A stretch of DNA of 64,000 bases from positions 1-64,000 of the forward strand of contig CAMHMH010000009.1 of assembly GCA_946186205.1 (NCBI GenBank), in the 5' to 3' direction. Below, piece by piece: positions 1-8,973 of the stretch. The first letter of the stretch is position 1. The number at the start of each line of letters is the position of its first letter. The position numbers and the translations under genes were made by a program. The notes beneath the pieces are model-generated. The model saw only the letters and a list, made by a program, of their open reading frames with translations, was not told the DNA's origin and searched no databases. The stretch is from an uncultured Fretibacterium sp. GTDB taxonomy: Bacteria > Synergistota > Synergistia > Synergistales > Aminobacteriaceae.

Positions 1-8
1 TGCTCGGT

Positions 9-425
9 TCATTTATGCTGCCCTTGTCTTTCTATGTACTTCCTTATTGCTTCTATCGGTGCGCCTCCTGTAGTTAGCAAACAAAAACTTCTTGACCAAA
101 ACATTTCCTTCCAAAGTTTACGCCGTACAGCAGGAAAATTTTCCTTTATGAGACGGGATGAGGCACTTTTATAGGCATTCATAAACTTGGATATTTCAGT
201 ATTAGGATGAGCGCGGAACATTATATGAACATGGTCTTTGTCGTGGTTCCATTGCTCCAAAGTAATGTTATAGAGTTTAGAGATACGGAGAAAAATATCT
301 TTAGCAAACTCGTCTTTAGCAAACTCGCTCATAGTATCATCGAAAACTTGACGGCGATACTTTATGACAAGAACCAAGTGATAATATAATGAGAATACTG
401 AATGATTATTAGTGTCTAATTTCAT
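9..425 (-). CDS. tnpA: IS200/IS605-family transposase TnpA (Y1 transposase)
   Basis: Single-strand DNA transposase of the HUH/Y1 class that cuts and rejoins insertion-sequence ends through a tyrosine-DNA link. The protein shows the family opening (YHLVLVIKYRR), the metal-binding HVH motif (HDKDHVHIMF) and the C-terminal tyrosine in IRKYIERQ. I chose the ATG at 425, giving about 138 residues, the usual size for this family; the upstream 21 residues that the open frame also allows are not family-like. An in-frame 15-bp tandem duplication adds five residues (FAKDE repeated). No tnpB is visible; it could lie left of the window or be absent. Confidence 0.9.
   Translation of the reverse strand: MKLDTNNHSVFSLYYHLVLVIKYRRQVFDDTMSEFAKDEFAKDIFLRISKLYNITLEQWNHDKDHVHIMFRAHPNTEISKFMNAYKSASSRLIKENFPAVRRKLWKEMFWSRSFCLLTTGGAPIEAIRKYIERQGQHK
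298..327. repeat. 15-bp tandem duplication inside tnpA
   Basis: The 15-mer TCTTTAGCAAACTCG occurs twice head to tail. It is in frame and duplicates five residues between the first beta strand and the HUH motif of the transposase. It may be tolerated or may impair the enzyme. Confidence 0.9.
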
Positions 426-497
426 GTTATAACAACCTATAAGAATAATAACGACTGAATTATAACATATCAAGATAAGTAGGCGCAATTCATCTCA

Positions 498-522
498 CCG
501 CCTACGCTACGCTTAGAGGCGG
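498..522. mobile_element. Hairpin typical of an IS200/IS605 element end
   Basis: CCGCCT at 498-503 pairs with AGGCGG at 517-522 around an 13-base loop and is followed by GGAGACTTCTTGCG-like sequence. Subterminal imperfect hairpins of this kind are the recognition sites of Y1 transposases. It lies on the 5' side of tnpA, so it marks the right-hand boundary of the element as drawn here. The exact cleavage site cannot be fixed from one copy. Confidence 0.6.
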
Positions 523-651
523 GAGACTTCTTGCGCAGTTATGTTAAAGCCTGAACAAAACACATCGGCTCATGATGCCAAAAACTGATTGAATTTATGC
601 CTTAATGAACATAAAATAAATTTTATCCTTAAATGGACGGTGATAAAAATT

Positions 652-1635
652 ATGCCTGTCAGTGAAGACGCTTACAAAATATTTCTGAGCTATCCTTCAA
701 GCCGACTTCCTCAGGTTGTGCGACTCTCAAAATTTTTAGAGAGCAAAGGCTTCATAACTTGGTACGCTCCTAGAGATATACCGGCAGGATCAACATGGTA
801 CAAAGAAATTCCCCCCGCTATCGAAAGCTGCGATGCCCTTGTGCTGCTCTTCTGCAAAAAGGCTGACGAAAGCGAAGACATAGGCGACGAAATAAGAATA
901 GCCAGAAAAAACAAGAAGTCCAGATTTTATTTGAGAGTTGAAGAGGACGTTTTCCCGGAAGGACTTGATTACCTTATCGGCTCATCTCAATGGCGAGACT
1001 GGTTTGACGAAAACAATGAAGCTCCCTTAAATGAAATCGTAGCACTGATTCGCAAGAAACTTAATGCCACAGTAAAACAAAGCAGCACAGAAAATATATT
1101 CTTGTCAGACTCTCTCGCTAAACGCACGGAGAAATTCATCGCAAGCATTAACTCCAATTCAGCTCTGGCACAAATCAGAGGAGGAAACTTCCAGCAATTT
1201 ATTACGGCAGGAACTGAAAACTTCTCTGCAAGTCAGAAAACATACCTAATATTTCTGAGCTGCCCGAACACAAAAACAGAGTCAGCTAAAATTATCGCTG
1301 AGTTTCTAGAAAGCAAAGGCTTCAAATCATGGTACGCTCAAAGAGACATAAAAGTAGCCGCAATGCTGTATGAAGAAATATCCGCCGCGATTGAAAGGTG
1401 TGATGCGTTTGTGTGCGTCCTGTCTTCCGAAAGTGATAAAAGTGAAGACTGCACAGACGAATTAGTTTTCGCCGTCGACCAAAGCAAACCAGTTTTCACA
1501 GTAAGAACAGAAAATTTTGTGAGTGAAAAGCGTTTGAGCCTTTATCTCGGAACGCAATATATTGACTGGTTCAGCCCAAAGGACATTAAGCCGCTTGAAA
1601 GATTAGCTGACGTTTTGAGGCATCAGCTGCAATAA
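652..1635 (+). CDS. Tandem double-TIR domain protein
   Basis: Two Toll/interleukin-1 receptor (TIR_2-like) domains make up almost the whole 327-residue protein: about residues 8-140 and 190-325. Each has the opening IFLS box, the helix SKGFxxWYAxRDI, an IxxAIExCDA segment and a conserved acidic position (DEIRIA and DELVFA) where TIR NADases carry their catalytic glutamate. No membrane segment or other effector domain is seen. The ATG at 652 is preceded by GGACGGTG at a good distance; an upstream in-frame ATG at 589 lacks a site. Bacterial TIR proteins often act in anti-phage defence by making or degrading NAD-derived signals; here that role is inferred. The two copies remain similar at DNA level, so this is an internal duplication. 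It sits alone next to an insertion sequence. Confidence 0.8.
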   Translation: MPVSEDAYKIFLSYPSSRLPQVVRLSKFLESKGFITWYAPRDIPAGSTWYKEIPPAIESCDALVLLFCKKADESEDIGDEIRIARKNKKSRFYLRVEEDVFPEGLDYLIGSSQWRDWFDENNEAPLNEIVALIRKKLNATVKQSSTENIFLSDSLAKRTEKFIASINSNSALAQIRGGNFQQFITAGTENFSASQKTYLIFLSCPNTKTESAKIIAEFLESKGFKSWYAQRDIKVAAMLYEEISAAIERCDAFVCVLSSESDKSEDCTDELVFAVDQSKPVFTVRTENFVSEKRLSLYLGTQYIDWFSPKDIKPLERLADVLRHQLQ

Positions 1636-1675
1636 TAAAAGCGAGGCAAGACAGCTCAATTCACACAGGTGTTAA

Positions 1676-1708
1676 AGAAAATTCCCGGTCTCAGACTTCA
1701 AGGCCGGG
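1676..1708 (-). terminator. Bidirectional rho-independent terminator
   Basis: CCCGGTC (1684-1690) pairs with GGCCGGG (1702-1708). On the minus strand the stem is followed by AATTTTCTTT, so it ends the ABC-transporter operon; on the plus strand ATATTTCTTT follows, so it may also serve the TIR gene. Confidence 0.75.
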
Positions 1709-1720
1709 ATATTTCTTTGG

Positions 1721-2806
1721 CTACTGTATTGATATTTTGACCCTGTTCGTGAAACCGTCTGACTCTCCAGCCATGTACTGAATATCAGATGACTCTGCCT
1801 TAACAAGTGAGTATGACACATCGTCGCCCTCTGAGATATTCATCATTGGACCGTCATATTTCACATCAAGCATTATCTCTCCGCTCCCTTCGGAATATTC
1901 GACTGCCGCATAAATATTCTTCACGTTCAGCGAGGAAAGCAATATACCCTGCATCAGTTCTTCAAAGACAAGCTGTAGTTTCATCTCCTGTTTCGCTCCG
2001 GCCATGTTCTTCCGGCAGAACGCATCTATCTTTGACACTGACCCGGGAAAATCAAACACTCCGTTTCGTATCGTGAACTCCGTAACATGAAGATGCTGTA
2101 TAAATCTACGCGTCTTTTCACGCTTCGGATTCGTGAATATCTCATTGGGCGTTCCTTCCTCATATATTCCGCCCTCGTCAAGATAAAATACTCGGCTGCA
2201 AATCGCACGCGCAAAATTCATCTCATGAGTCACTATCATCATCGTTTTTCCTGAACGCGCTAGCTCACGTATTACTGTCTGAACTTCTCCGACCATCGTG
2301 GGGTCTAATGCGCTCGTGGGTTCGTCAAGAAGAATCACATCAGGATTCATTGCGAGGGCTCGTGCAATTGCGATTCGCTGCTTCTGTCCGCCGGATAATT
2401 CATCGGGGTAATTCATGTATTTTTCCGGGAGGCCGACTTGCCGCAACAATCTCATGCCGTTTTCGTACGCTGACTGACGCGACTCTCCTTTGAGCTTTAC
2501 GGGAGCAAGCATGATATTCTCAATGACCGTCAAATTCCCAAACAAGTTGAACTGCTGAAACACCATTCCCATTTTCTGACGTATCTTGTAGATGTCGCAG
2601 CGCGGACTCGTTATCTCCTCATCACCAAAATATATTTTCCCTCCGTCGGGACGCTCTAGAAGATTTATGCACCTAAGCAACGTAGATTTCCCAGTTCCTG
2701 AAGGCCCTATCACTGAGATAACATCTCCAGCGTTTATTTCTGCGTTCACATCACAAAGCGGCGTTACATTCGGGTATACTTTCTTCACATGCTCAAGCCT
2801 AATCAT
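1721..2806 (-). CDS. Polar amino-acid ABC transporter ATPase (GlnQ-like) with extra C-terminal domain
   Basis: Cytoplasmic ATPase subunit that drives the fused binding protein-permease encoded just upstream. Residues 1-240 form a typical GlnQ/HisP ATPase: Walker A GPSGTGKST, Q-loop FQQFNLF, signature LSGGQ, Walker B ILLDEPTSALD and switch histidine VTHEM. Family members end near residue 245; this one continues for about 115 residues (from about 247) with an ELMQGILLSS helix and alternating strands that look like a degenerate GHKL/RsbW-type ATPase fold. I chose the third ATG of a cluster (2806) because GAGGGGGA sits about 9 bases before it; the first ATG (2815) is too close. It overlaps the upstream gene by 8 bases, implying coupled translation. 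Confidence 0.88.
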   Translation of the reverse strand: MIRLEHVKKVYPNVTPLCDVNAEINAGDVISVIGPSGTGKSTLLRCINLLERPDGGKIYFGDEEITSPRCDIYKIRQKMGMVFQQFNLFGNLTVIENIMLAPVKLKGESRQSAYENGMRLLRQVGLPEKYMNYPDELSGGQKQRIAIARALAMNPDVILLDEPTSALDPTMVGEVQTVIRELARSGKTMMIVTHEMNFARAICSRVFYLDEGGIYEEGTPNEIFTNPKREKTRRFIQHLHVTEFTIRNGVFDFPGSVSKIDAFCRKNMAGAKQEMKLQLVFEELMQGILLSSLNVKNIYAAVEYSEGSGEIMLDVKYDGPMMNISEGDDVSYSLVKAESSDIQYMAGESDGFTNRVKISIQ

Positions 2807-5800
2807 GCTCATCATTCCCCCTCGTATCTATTCCACGCAGTATGTCTTCTGGCTTCCTCTTTGACGGCGTAATCCTCGTTTGAATGATATTGACGATGAT
2901 ATTCAGCATTCCAGCAAGAACAAAATATATCAACGCTACCGCTATAAGAGGGAAGAACGCTTCATATGTCCTGCTCCTCACTATATCGCCCATCTTCGTT
3001 AAGTCCTGCACCGCTATATATCCCACAACTGATGTCGACTTTATTAGCATCGTTACTTCCTCTTTGAACGACGGCATGAAATGCAAAGCCGCTTGAGGTA
3101 GTATCACCGTGAAGAACGTACGCATGTCCGTAAATCCTAATGCATATGCCGCTTCTGTTTGACCCCTGTCAACTGCTCCAGTCCCAAACGTAAGCATCCT
3201 GTATACCGATGTCCCGAATGTCAGTGTAAACGCTATTATTGCTACGACGATTCCGCTTATGTTCACATGGCCGAATATAACATAATACAGTATCATTAAC
3301 AGCACGACTATCGGTGTACCTTTGATGAGCCACACAGAAAATTTTGTGATGACGTTTGCGACTCTGCTCCCGGTCCGGCAGAACATGAACGCAATGAACC
3401 CTAAGAGCATTCCGCAGAAGATCGCTGACACTGTGATAATCATCGTGTTCATTATCCCTTCCGCAAAAAGTCTCCATCTGTCCTCGCGGATAAAAGTCTT
3501 CCTGAAACTTGAGGCTATATCTTCCCAGAAGGACGGCGCATCATTTGCGTGATTGTCTGCGCGTGAGACTGTAACGGGGGGCGGTGTTTTTGCTGACGGC
3601 TTCATTACGACAAGAATGTTATCGGCCTCGACGTTAGGGACTTCCGAGAAGAGTAAGGACTTTGCGCGCTCATCTGTGTATTCAATCGCGTAAGAGAAAT
3701 CGCACTTCCCGGACGCTAAAGCCGCTAGAACTCCTGAATGCGACATCCGCACAAGCTCAAGACCATACCCCTTAGCCTTGCAGAACATTACAGCCAATTC
3801 TATATCGTAGCCAATGATTTTATTGTCCCTGACGTAAACAAACGGTATCATTGCAGGGTCAACAGCCATTTTCAGAGTACCTTTTGTTGACGGAAGATGT
3901 GAATAATCCTCGATGCTTGTTGAGTCGTCATTGTTCAGAATCCATTTGTCATAAAGTTTCCTGATTGTGCCGTCCTCCCATAAAGTTTTGAGAAATTCGC
4001 CGTATTCATTTCTGAGATTGTTCCCTTTGTCCGACGATACGAACGCTACAGAGTGATAATTCTTCCTGACAGGCTCAGAGACTCGCGCAAGCCCGTCATT
4101 TTCCCTCGTCAAGAAAACTGATGTTGCAGCTCCGCATGAAAGCGCGTCAATTTTACCCTGCTTAAGAGCCATGAGAGTATCAGCGGGCGACTCATAGTAG
4201 ACGAGATTTGCTGACGGTATTTTCTCCTTCACAATAATTGCGTTGTTCGTTCCTGTAACTACTCCGATTTTCTTACCCGCAAAATCTGAGAGCTTCATAT
4301 TCACTCCTGTCATCACGGGTCTCTCTACAAGAAGTACGCTCCCTGTTATAGCGTTAGGAACTGGCGAGAACAATACGGTATTGTCGCGCTCCTTTGTCCA
4401 TTGAACACTGTACGAGAAATCACTTTTACCAGTTTTCAGCGATGACAGAACGCCGTTATGATTCGTAAGCTCTATCTTAAGCCCGCATCCTTTGTGCTTG
4501 CAGAACATTACAGCAAGGTCAATATCATAGCCCTGTATCCTTTTGTCCTTCACGAAAACGAAAGGCATCAATCCTTCTGTAACAGAAAGAGTCAGAGTTC
4601 CATTTGTGGCCGAAAGGTGTGAATAATCTTCCGTTACTTGTCTGCTGTCGTCAGTGCCTGAAATCCATTTTTCCGTGAGTGTGTCTATTGTTCCGTCATC
4701 ACTAAGTGTCTTGAGAAAGTCTGCATATTCCGCGCAAAGTTTTCGTCCTTTAGCTGTCTTCGGGAACATTGTCGTATGTCTCGTAATGCTCACGTAATCG
4801 GGAATGTATGCTAAATCGCTGTTGGTCTGAATGATGTTGACTGCTGTAGGTTCTGCGCAATAGAAAGCGTCAATTCTTCCTGATCTCAAAGCGGGAAGAA
4901 CGTAGCCGGGTGCGTCAAAGTATCTCAGCTTAACGCCTGGTATTTTGTCCTCGATGGCCTTTGCGCTGTCTGATCCGATGAGGAGGCCGACTCTTTTGCC
5001 CGTGAAATCTGACAGGGGTATATTGACAGTGCGGGGTGATTCATGAGACTTCATAGTGAGGAGGACATTGCCGGATTTTATTGTGGGTGTTGAAGTGAAG
5101 AGTGTATTTTCTGCGCGTTCGGGTGTTTGGTTCATTGACTGCGTGAAGTCGCACTTTCCTGCTTTGACGGAAGCAATTACGCCCGTGAACGTCATATTCT
5201 CAACCTCAAGCGAATAACCTTTAGCCTTGCAGAATCTCACAGCCAAATCAATATCATATCCCACAATCCTGTTATCCCTAACGTAAGCAAAAGGAATCAT
5301 TGAAGCGTCGACAGCCATTTTTATTGTGCCGTTTGTTGACGGGAGCTGTGAATAATCATCGAGAGTCTTTTTGCCCTCATCTTTTCCGAGCCATTTTGCA
5401 TTAAGAGAGTCAATAGTGCCGTTATCCCACAAGCCTTTGAGAAACTCTGAATACTCATCGCAAAGTTTTTCCCCTCGTTCTGTTCGTGCGAAAATCGGAT
5501 AGAGATATGTTTCACGCAAAGGAGGATTGATTCTTGTGAGTCTTGAGTCTTCATTCTCAGCGAAAATTGCGGCAGGAAGTGAGCAGCATATAGCGTCAAC
5601 TTTCCCGGCCTTTAACGCGGTAAGTTCGTCAGTGAGTGTGTCATAGTATGATAATTTTGATGACGGGATTTTTTCGGGAACTAACTCGGCGCAAGTTGTA
5701 CCGGTTTGGACTCCGATAATTTTCCCCGCGAGGTTTGCTGAAGGTGTGCTGACGTTTTGCGACTCATCCTTCAGGCATGCTATGACCGAACGAGCGTTGC

Positions 5801-8800
5801 AGTAAGGCTCAGAGAAATACACGGCTTCTTGATGCTCTTCTGACGGCGTGAAGTCCCCTGCAAAATCTACTTTTCCCGAATTAATAGCAGGAATCGTAGC
5901 GTCAAACAACATCATCTGAACACCGAGTCCGTAACCATATTCGCGGCAGAATCCGGCAGCAATATCAATATCAATTCCGGCTAGTTTCGTTCCTTTGTAG
6001 TATGAGAATGGTGGGTAACTTCCTTCAGCGGCGTATGTCAATGTTCCATTTTTAGCTGGAAGGCTCTTGAAGTCTGGCGGAATTTTTGCGTCTTCGTCTG
6101 CACCCTGCCATTTCGAGAGTATAGCGTCAAGTTCACCGCTCGCCTTAATTTTGCGTATATACTCGCTCATCTCATCACATAATTTTTTCCCCGCTTCTGT
6201 CTGAGCGCAAAAGAATGAATATCCGAAAGGTTCTCCGACAGGCTCATCAATATAGGCAAGAGTGTTATCCTCAGCGGCCATGAGAGCGAGAACAGGAAAG
6301 TCAATAAGTAAGCCTTCAATTTTGTGAGTCTTCAGAGCTGCAACTAAATCGGGGTAAGTGTTATAGTATAGAATTTTCGAGTGAGGTAGATTTTTAGCTG
6401 CCCATTCCTCCCACTCAATTATGCCCGGCTGCATTCCTATTGTTTTTCCGTCTAATTCTGAGAAGCTCTTATATTTCGGAGTTGACTCATTTTTTTTGCT
6501 GACGGCTGTAGCGTGTGAGTCTTCAGCTTTGAGGCAGGCGATAACTGAGCGGCCATGCACGTAAGGTTCTGAGAAATACATATTATCCGTATGAGCTTCA
6601 GCAGGATCCAGATAAGCCCCGGCAAAGTCATATTTCCCGGAAACTACTGCGCTGATTATCGAGTCCCAAGCCATAGACGCAACATCAAGCCCGTAACCGT
6701 AAGACTCACAGAATCTCGCGGCAATGTCAATCTCAAGCCCGGCAATCTCATTCCCCCTGTAATAGTTGAAAGGTGGATACTCGCCTTCAGTCGCCATAGT
6801 GAGAACACCATTAGGCGCGGGGAAATGTTTATAGTCAGGTAGAGTCTTTGCGGATTCGTCATTTCCTTCCCATTTTGCTGTTATCGCGTCAAGTTCACCG
6901 CTTGCTTTAAGTTTGCGTATATACTCGCTCATTTCATCGCATAACTTTTTGCCCTTTGAGTTTTTCGGGAAGCCGTAAGCAATGTCATATGTATCGTCAA
7001 TTTTTGCGTCAATTCTTGCCAGCTTCTTATCTTCTGCGGCCATGAGGTTATATACAGGCTCATCAACGAGGAACGCCTCAATCTTGTGAGTTTTAAGAGC
7101 TGCGGCGATGTCTGCAAAAGTGTTAAAGTAAACAATCTGCGAATGCGGCATAGTCTTTTCAACGAAATCGGCCCACTCAAAAACGCCCGTCTGAACTCCT
7201 ATAGGTTTTCCGTCAAGCTCGGCGAGAGTCGTATATTTTGGTTTTCGTGAAGCGTATGTGTTTTGTGAGTTTTGCTTCTGAGATGTCTGATTCAGTTCTG
7301 ATGACTTTAGAATGAGCATGAGAGTTTTCACACTGCATACAGGCTCTGAGAATCTCACGGAGTCAGCTCTTTCTTCTGTCATTGAGATTGCGCCTATTCC
7401 CATGTCGCATTTCCGTGAGCTTACGGCAGGAATAACGGAGCTGAAATTCATCTCGCTGAAGTCCGGCCTGTAACCTTTCTCGCGGCAGAACCTCAGAATA
7501 ACATCAACGTCATACCCTGCTAATCTTCCGTCCTTTATGTATGAGAACGGCGGAGTGTCATTGTTAGTCGCGATTCGTATTGTGCCTTTAGTGCCGGGAA
7601 AATTTTTGTAGTCGGGTACAGTCTTGCGCTCCTCATCGCCTCCGAACCATATTGCGCGGATCTCATCAAGTGTCCCGTCTGACCTCATGCGCCGTATGTA
7701 CTCGTTAATCTCATCAGCGAGGGGATTATTTTCAGGGGACTTAGAGAAGATGAAAGCATTGTTGACGCTTCCGAGATTTTTATCCGAATGTGTATACCTG
7801 CTGTTTTCCCTCTCAAGCATATAGATTATCGGCTCATCCATAGCGAAGGCATCAATTTTCCGTGACTCAAGAGCTGCTATGAAGTTTGCGAGCATGTCAA
7901 AGTAATATATTTCAGCGTCCGGGATTCTTTCCTTCACCATCTCAGAAATTACAGACCCTACAGGAACGCCGATTCTTTTCCCTCTGAACGCCTCAAAATT
8001 TCCCGTCTCATTCTTAGGTATTGCGGGCGTTTTATTCTCATCATAAACAGCGGCAATGCAGTTAATGTCGAAAACAACATCGGAAAAAGTTACGCTTTCT
8101 GCGCTTTCTTTTGTTACGTAGAGATTTGAGAGAGCAATATCAACAGCACCGCTTTTTATGGCCATCAAAATGCTTCCGAAGCCGTAAATTTTGAACTCAA
8201 CAGTAGCTCCGAGATAAGCCGCGAATCTCCTGCCAAGCTCAATGTCAAAGCCAGTAACATCACTATTAATGAAGAAGCTGAACGGCATTACGACTCCAGT
8301 AGTAGCGACAGTGAGATGAACGTCTGAATTTTCCGGGACATCAATCGCCGGCATATTCGTATCGTTGTCGTATACCCAGCGTTTGTACATGGCCGATAAT
8401 GTTCCGTCAGACTTAAGCCCTGCTATGAATGCGTTGAATTTCTCCTTGAGGCCGGGTATCTTTGAGTTGTCAGAAATCCCTGCTGCTGTCGGCACTGGTT
8501 TTCCTACGTAGCCCGGAAGGATTCTTACATGTTCGAGTCCGTTATTGATGGCCGAAATAAATTCAGACTCGTTAGCTATGAGCGCGTCAATCTTCCCTGA
8601 CTGAAGCGCAAGATACTGGCTGAGAAAATCATTGTACCTGAGGATTTGAGCGTCTGGAAAATTTTCCCTCGTTCTTTCGAGGACAGGCCCGCCGGAGTCA
8701 GAACCGACTCTGTAACGCGGATGATTGAGCTGTGATATTGATGTGATTTCTGAGGATGAAGAGAGGCATATTCCCGGCAGGAAGAGGACTGCAGCGACGA

Positions 8801-8837
8801 TTGCGGGAAGCCATGAAACAATTTTGCGGATGGGCAT
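2799..8837 (-). CDS. Giant fused amino-acid ABC binding protein-permease (tandem SBP_bac_3 modules + GlnP-type permease)
   Basis: About 2012 residues, where ordinary binding proteins have about 260 and permeases about 220. Order: signal peptide (1-28); a half module corresponding to the second lobe only (about 30-170); six full binding modules starting near residues 175, 415, 675, 930, 1170 and 1410; a final first-lobe half module (about 1650-1760); then an inner-membrane permease (about 1766-1990) with the EAA loop (EAAYALGF...LPQAAL). Modules are joined by KW-x(n)-D-x(n)-DYSHLP-like linkers. The carboxylate-binding arginine context (ER) is present in modules 2, 5, 6 and the last half but is absent in modules 1, 3 and 4. 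The ATG at 8837 has AAAGGTGG five bases upstream; the GTG at 8846 does not. Binding modules would sit outside the membrane, feeding one permease. Ligands cannot be assigned, though the family suggests polar amino acids. Confidence 0.9.
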   Translation of the reverse strand: MPIRKIVSWLPAIVAAVLFLPGICLSSSSEITSISQLNHPRYRVGSDSGGPVLERTRENFPDAQILRYNDFLSQYLALQSGKIDALIANESEFISAINNGLEHVRILPGYVGKPVPTAAGISDNSKIPGLKEKFNAFIAGLKSDGTLSAMYKRWVYDNDTNMPAIDVPENSDVHLTVATTGVVMPFSFFINSDVTGFDIELGRRFAAYLGATVEFKIYGFGSILMAIKSGAVDIALSNLYVTKESAESVTFSDVVFDINCIAAVYDENKTPAIPKNETGNFEAFRGKRIGVPVGSVISEMVKERIPDAEIYYFDMLANFIAALESRKIDAFAMDEPIIYMLERENSRYTHSDKNLGSVNNAFIFSKSPENNPLADEINEYIRRMRSDGTLDEIRAIWFGGDEERKTVPDYKNFPGTKGTIRIATNNDTPPFSYIKDGRLAGYDVDVILRFCREKGYRPDFSEMNFSSVIPAVSSRKCDMGIGAISMTEERADSVRFSEPVCSVKTLMLILKSSELNQTSQKQNSQNTYASRKPKYTTLAELDGKPIGVQTGVFEWADFVEKTMPHSQIVYFNTFADIAAALKTHKIEAFLVDEPVYNLMAAEDKKLARIDAKIDDTYDIAYGFPKNSKGKKLCDEMSEYIRKLKASGELDAITAKWEGNDESAKTLPDYKHFPAPNGVLTMATEGEYPPFNYYRGNEIAGLEIDIAARFCESYGYGLDVASMAWDSIISAVVSGKYDFAGAYLDPAEAHTDNMYFSEPYVHGRSVIACLKAEDSHATAVSKKNESTPKYKSFSELDGKTIGMQPGIIEWEEWAAKNLPHSKILYYNTYPDLVAALKTHKIEGLLIDFPVLALMAAEDNTLAYIDEPVGEPFGYSFFCAQTEAGKKLCDEMSEYIRKIKASGELDAILSKWQGADEDAKIPPDFKSLPAKNGTLTYAAEGSYPPFSYYKGTKLAGIDIDIAAGFCREYGYGLGVQMMLFDATIPAINSGKVDFAGDFTPSEEHQEAVYFSEPYCNARSVIACLKDESQNVSTPSANLAGKIIGVQTGTTCAELVPEKIPSSKLSYYDTLTDELTALKAGKVDAICCSLPAAIFAENEDSRLTRINPPLRETYLYPIFARTERGEKLCDEYSEFLKGLWDNGTIDSLNAKWLGKDEGKKTLDDYSQLPSTNGTIKMAVDASMIPFAYVRDNRIVGYDIDLAVRFCKAKGYSLEVENMTFTGVIASVKAGKCDFTQSMNQTPERAENTLFTSTPTIKSGNVLLTMKSHESPRTVNIPLSDFTGKRVGLLIGSDSAKAIEDKIPGVKLRYFDAPGYVLPALRSGRIDAFYCAEPTAVNIIQTNSDLAYIPDYVSITRHTTMFPKTAKGRKLCAEYADFLKTLSDDGTIDTLTEKWISGTDDSRQVTEDYSHLSATNGTLTLSVTEGLMPFVFVKDKRIQGYDIDLAVMFCKHKGCGLKIELTNHNGVLSSLKTGKSDFSYSVQWTKERDNTVLFSPVPNAITGSVLLVERPVMTGVNMKLSDFAGKKIGVVTGTNNAIIVKEKIPSANLVYYESPADTLMALKQGKIDALSCGAATSVFLTRENDGLARVSEPVRKNYHSVAFVSSDKGNNLRNEYGEFLKTLWEDGTIRKLYDKWILNNDDSTSIEDYSHLPSTKGTLKMAVDPAMIPFVYVRDNKIIGYDIELAVMFCKAKGYGLELVRMSHSGVLAALASGKCDFSYAIEYTDERAKSLLFSEVPNVEADNILVVMKPSAKTPPPVTVSRADNHANDAPSFWEDIASSFRKTFIREDRWRLFAEGIMNTMIITVSAIFCGMLLGFIAFMFCRTGSRVANVITKFSVWLIKGTPIVVLLMILYYVIFGHVNISGIVVAIIAFTLTFGTSVYRMLTFGTGAVDRGQTEAAYALGFTDMRTFFTVILPQAALHFMPSFKEEVTMLIKSTSVVGYIAVQDLTKMGDIVRSRTYEAFFPLIAVALIYFVLAGMLNIIVNIIQTRITPSKRKPEDILRGIDTRGNDEHD

Positions 8838-8973
8838 TGAGACCACCTTTCATTACATAGGGATTAACGTAGCGCATTATACACTGAAAAATTATTGCTG
8901 ATGAACTATGCACAATGCGATTTGTTTTCGTAATATAATTTTGGGACTCTCAGAATAAAAGGGGCGATTTATT
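8838..8973. promoter_or_regulatory. Divergent promoter region between ABC operon and GGDEF gene
   Basis: A minus-strand TATAAT lies at 8881-8876 for the ABC operon and a plus-strand TATAAT at 8934-8939 for the GGDEF gene. Neither has a convincing -35 box. No operator-like palindrome was recognised between them. Confidence 0.45.

Noticed and set aside
589-651. Upstream start extending the TIR protein
   Set aside because: The 21 extra residues are not TIR-like and there is no ribosome site, while ATG 652 has a good one.
2026-2214. Numerous other open frames inside real genes (for example 39703-39945, 3169-3477)
   Set aside because: They lie antisense or out of frame within well-recognised genes, lack ribosome sites and have low-complexity or unnatural composition.
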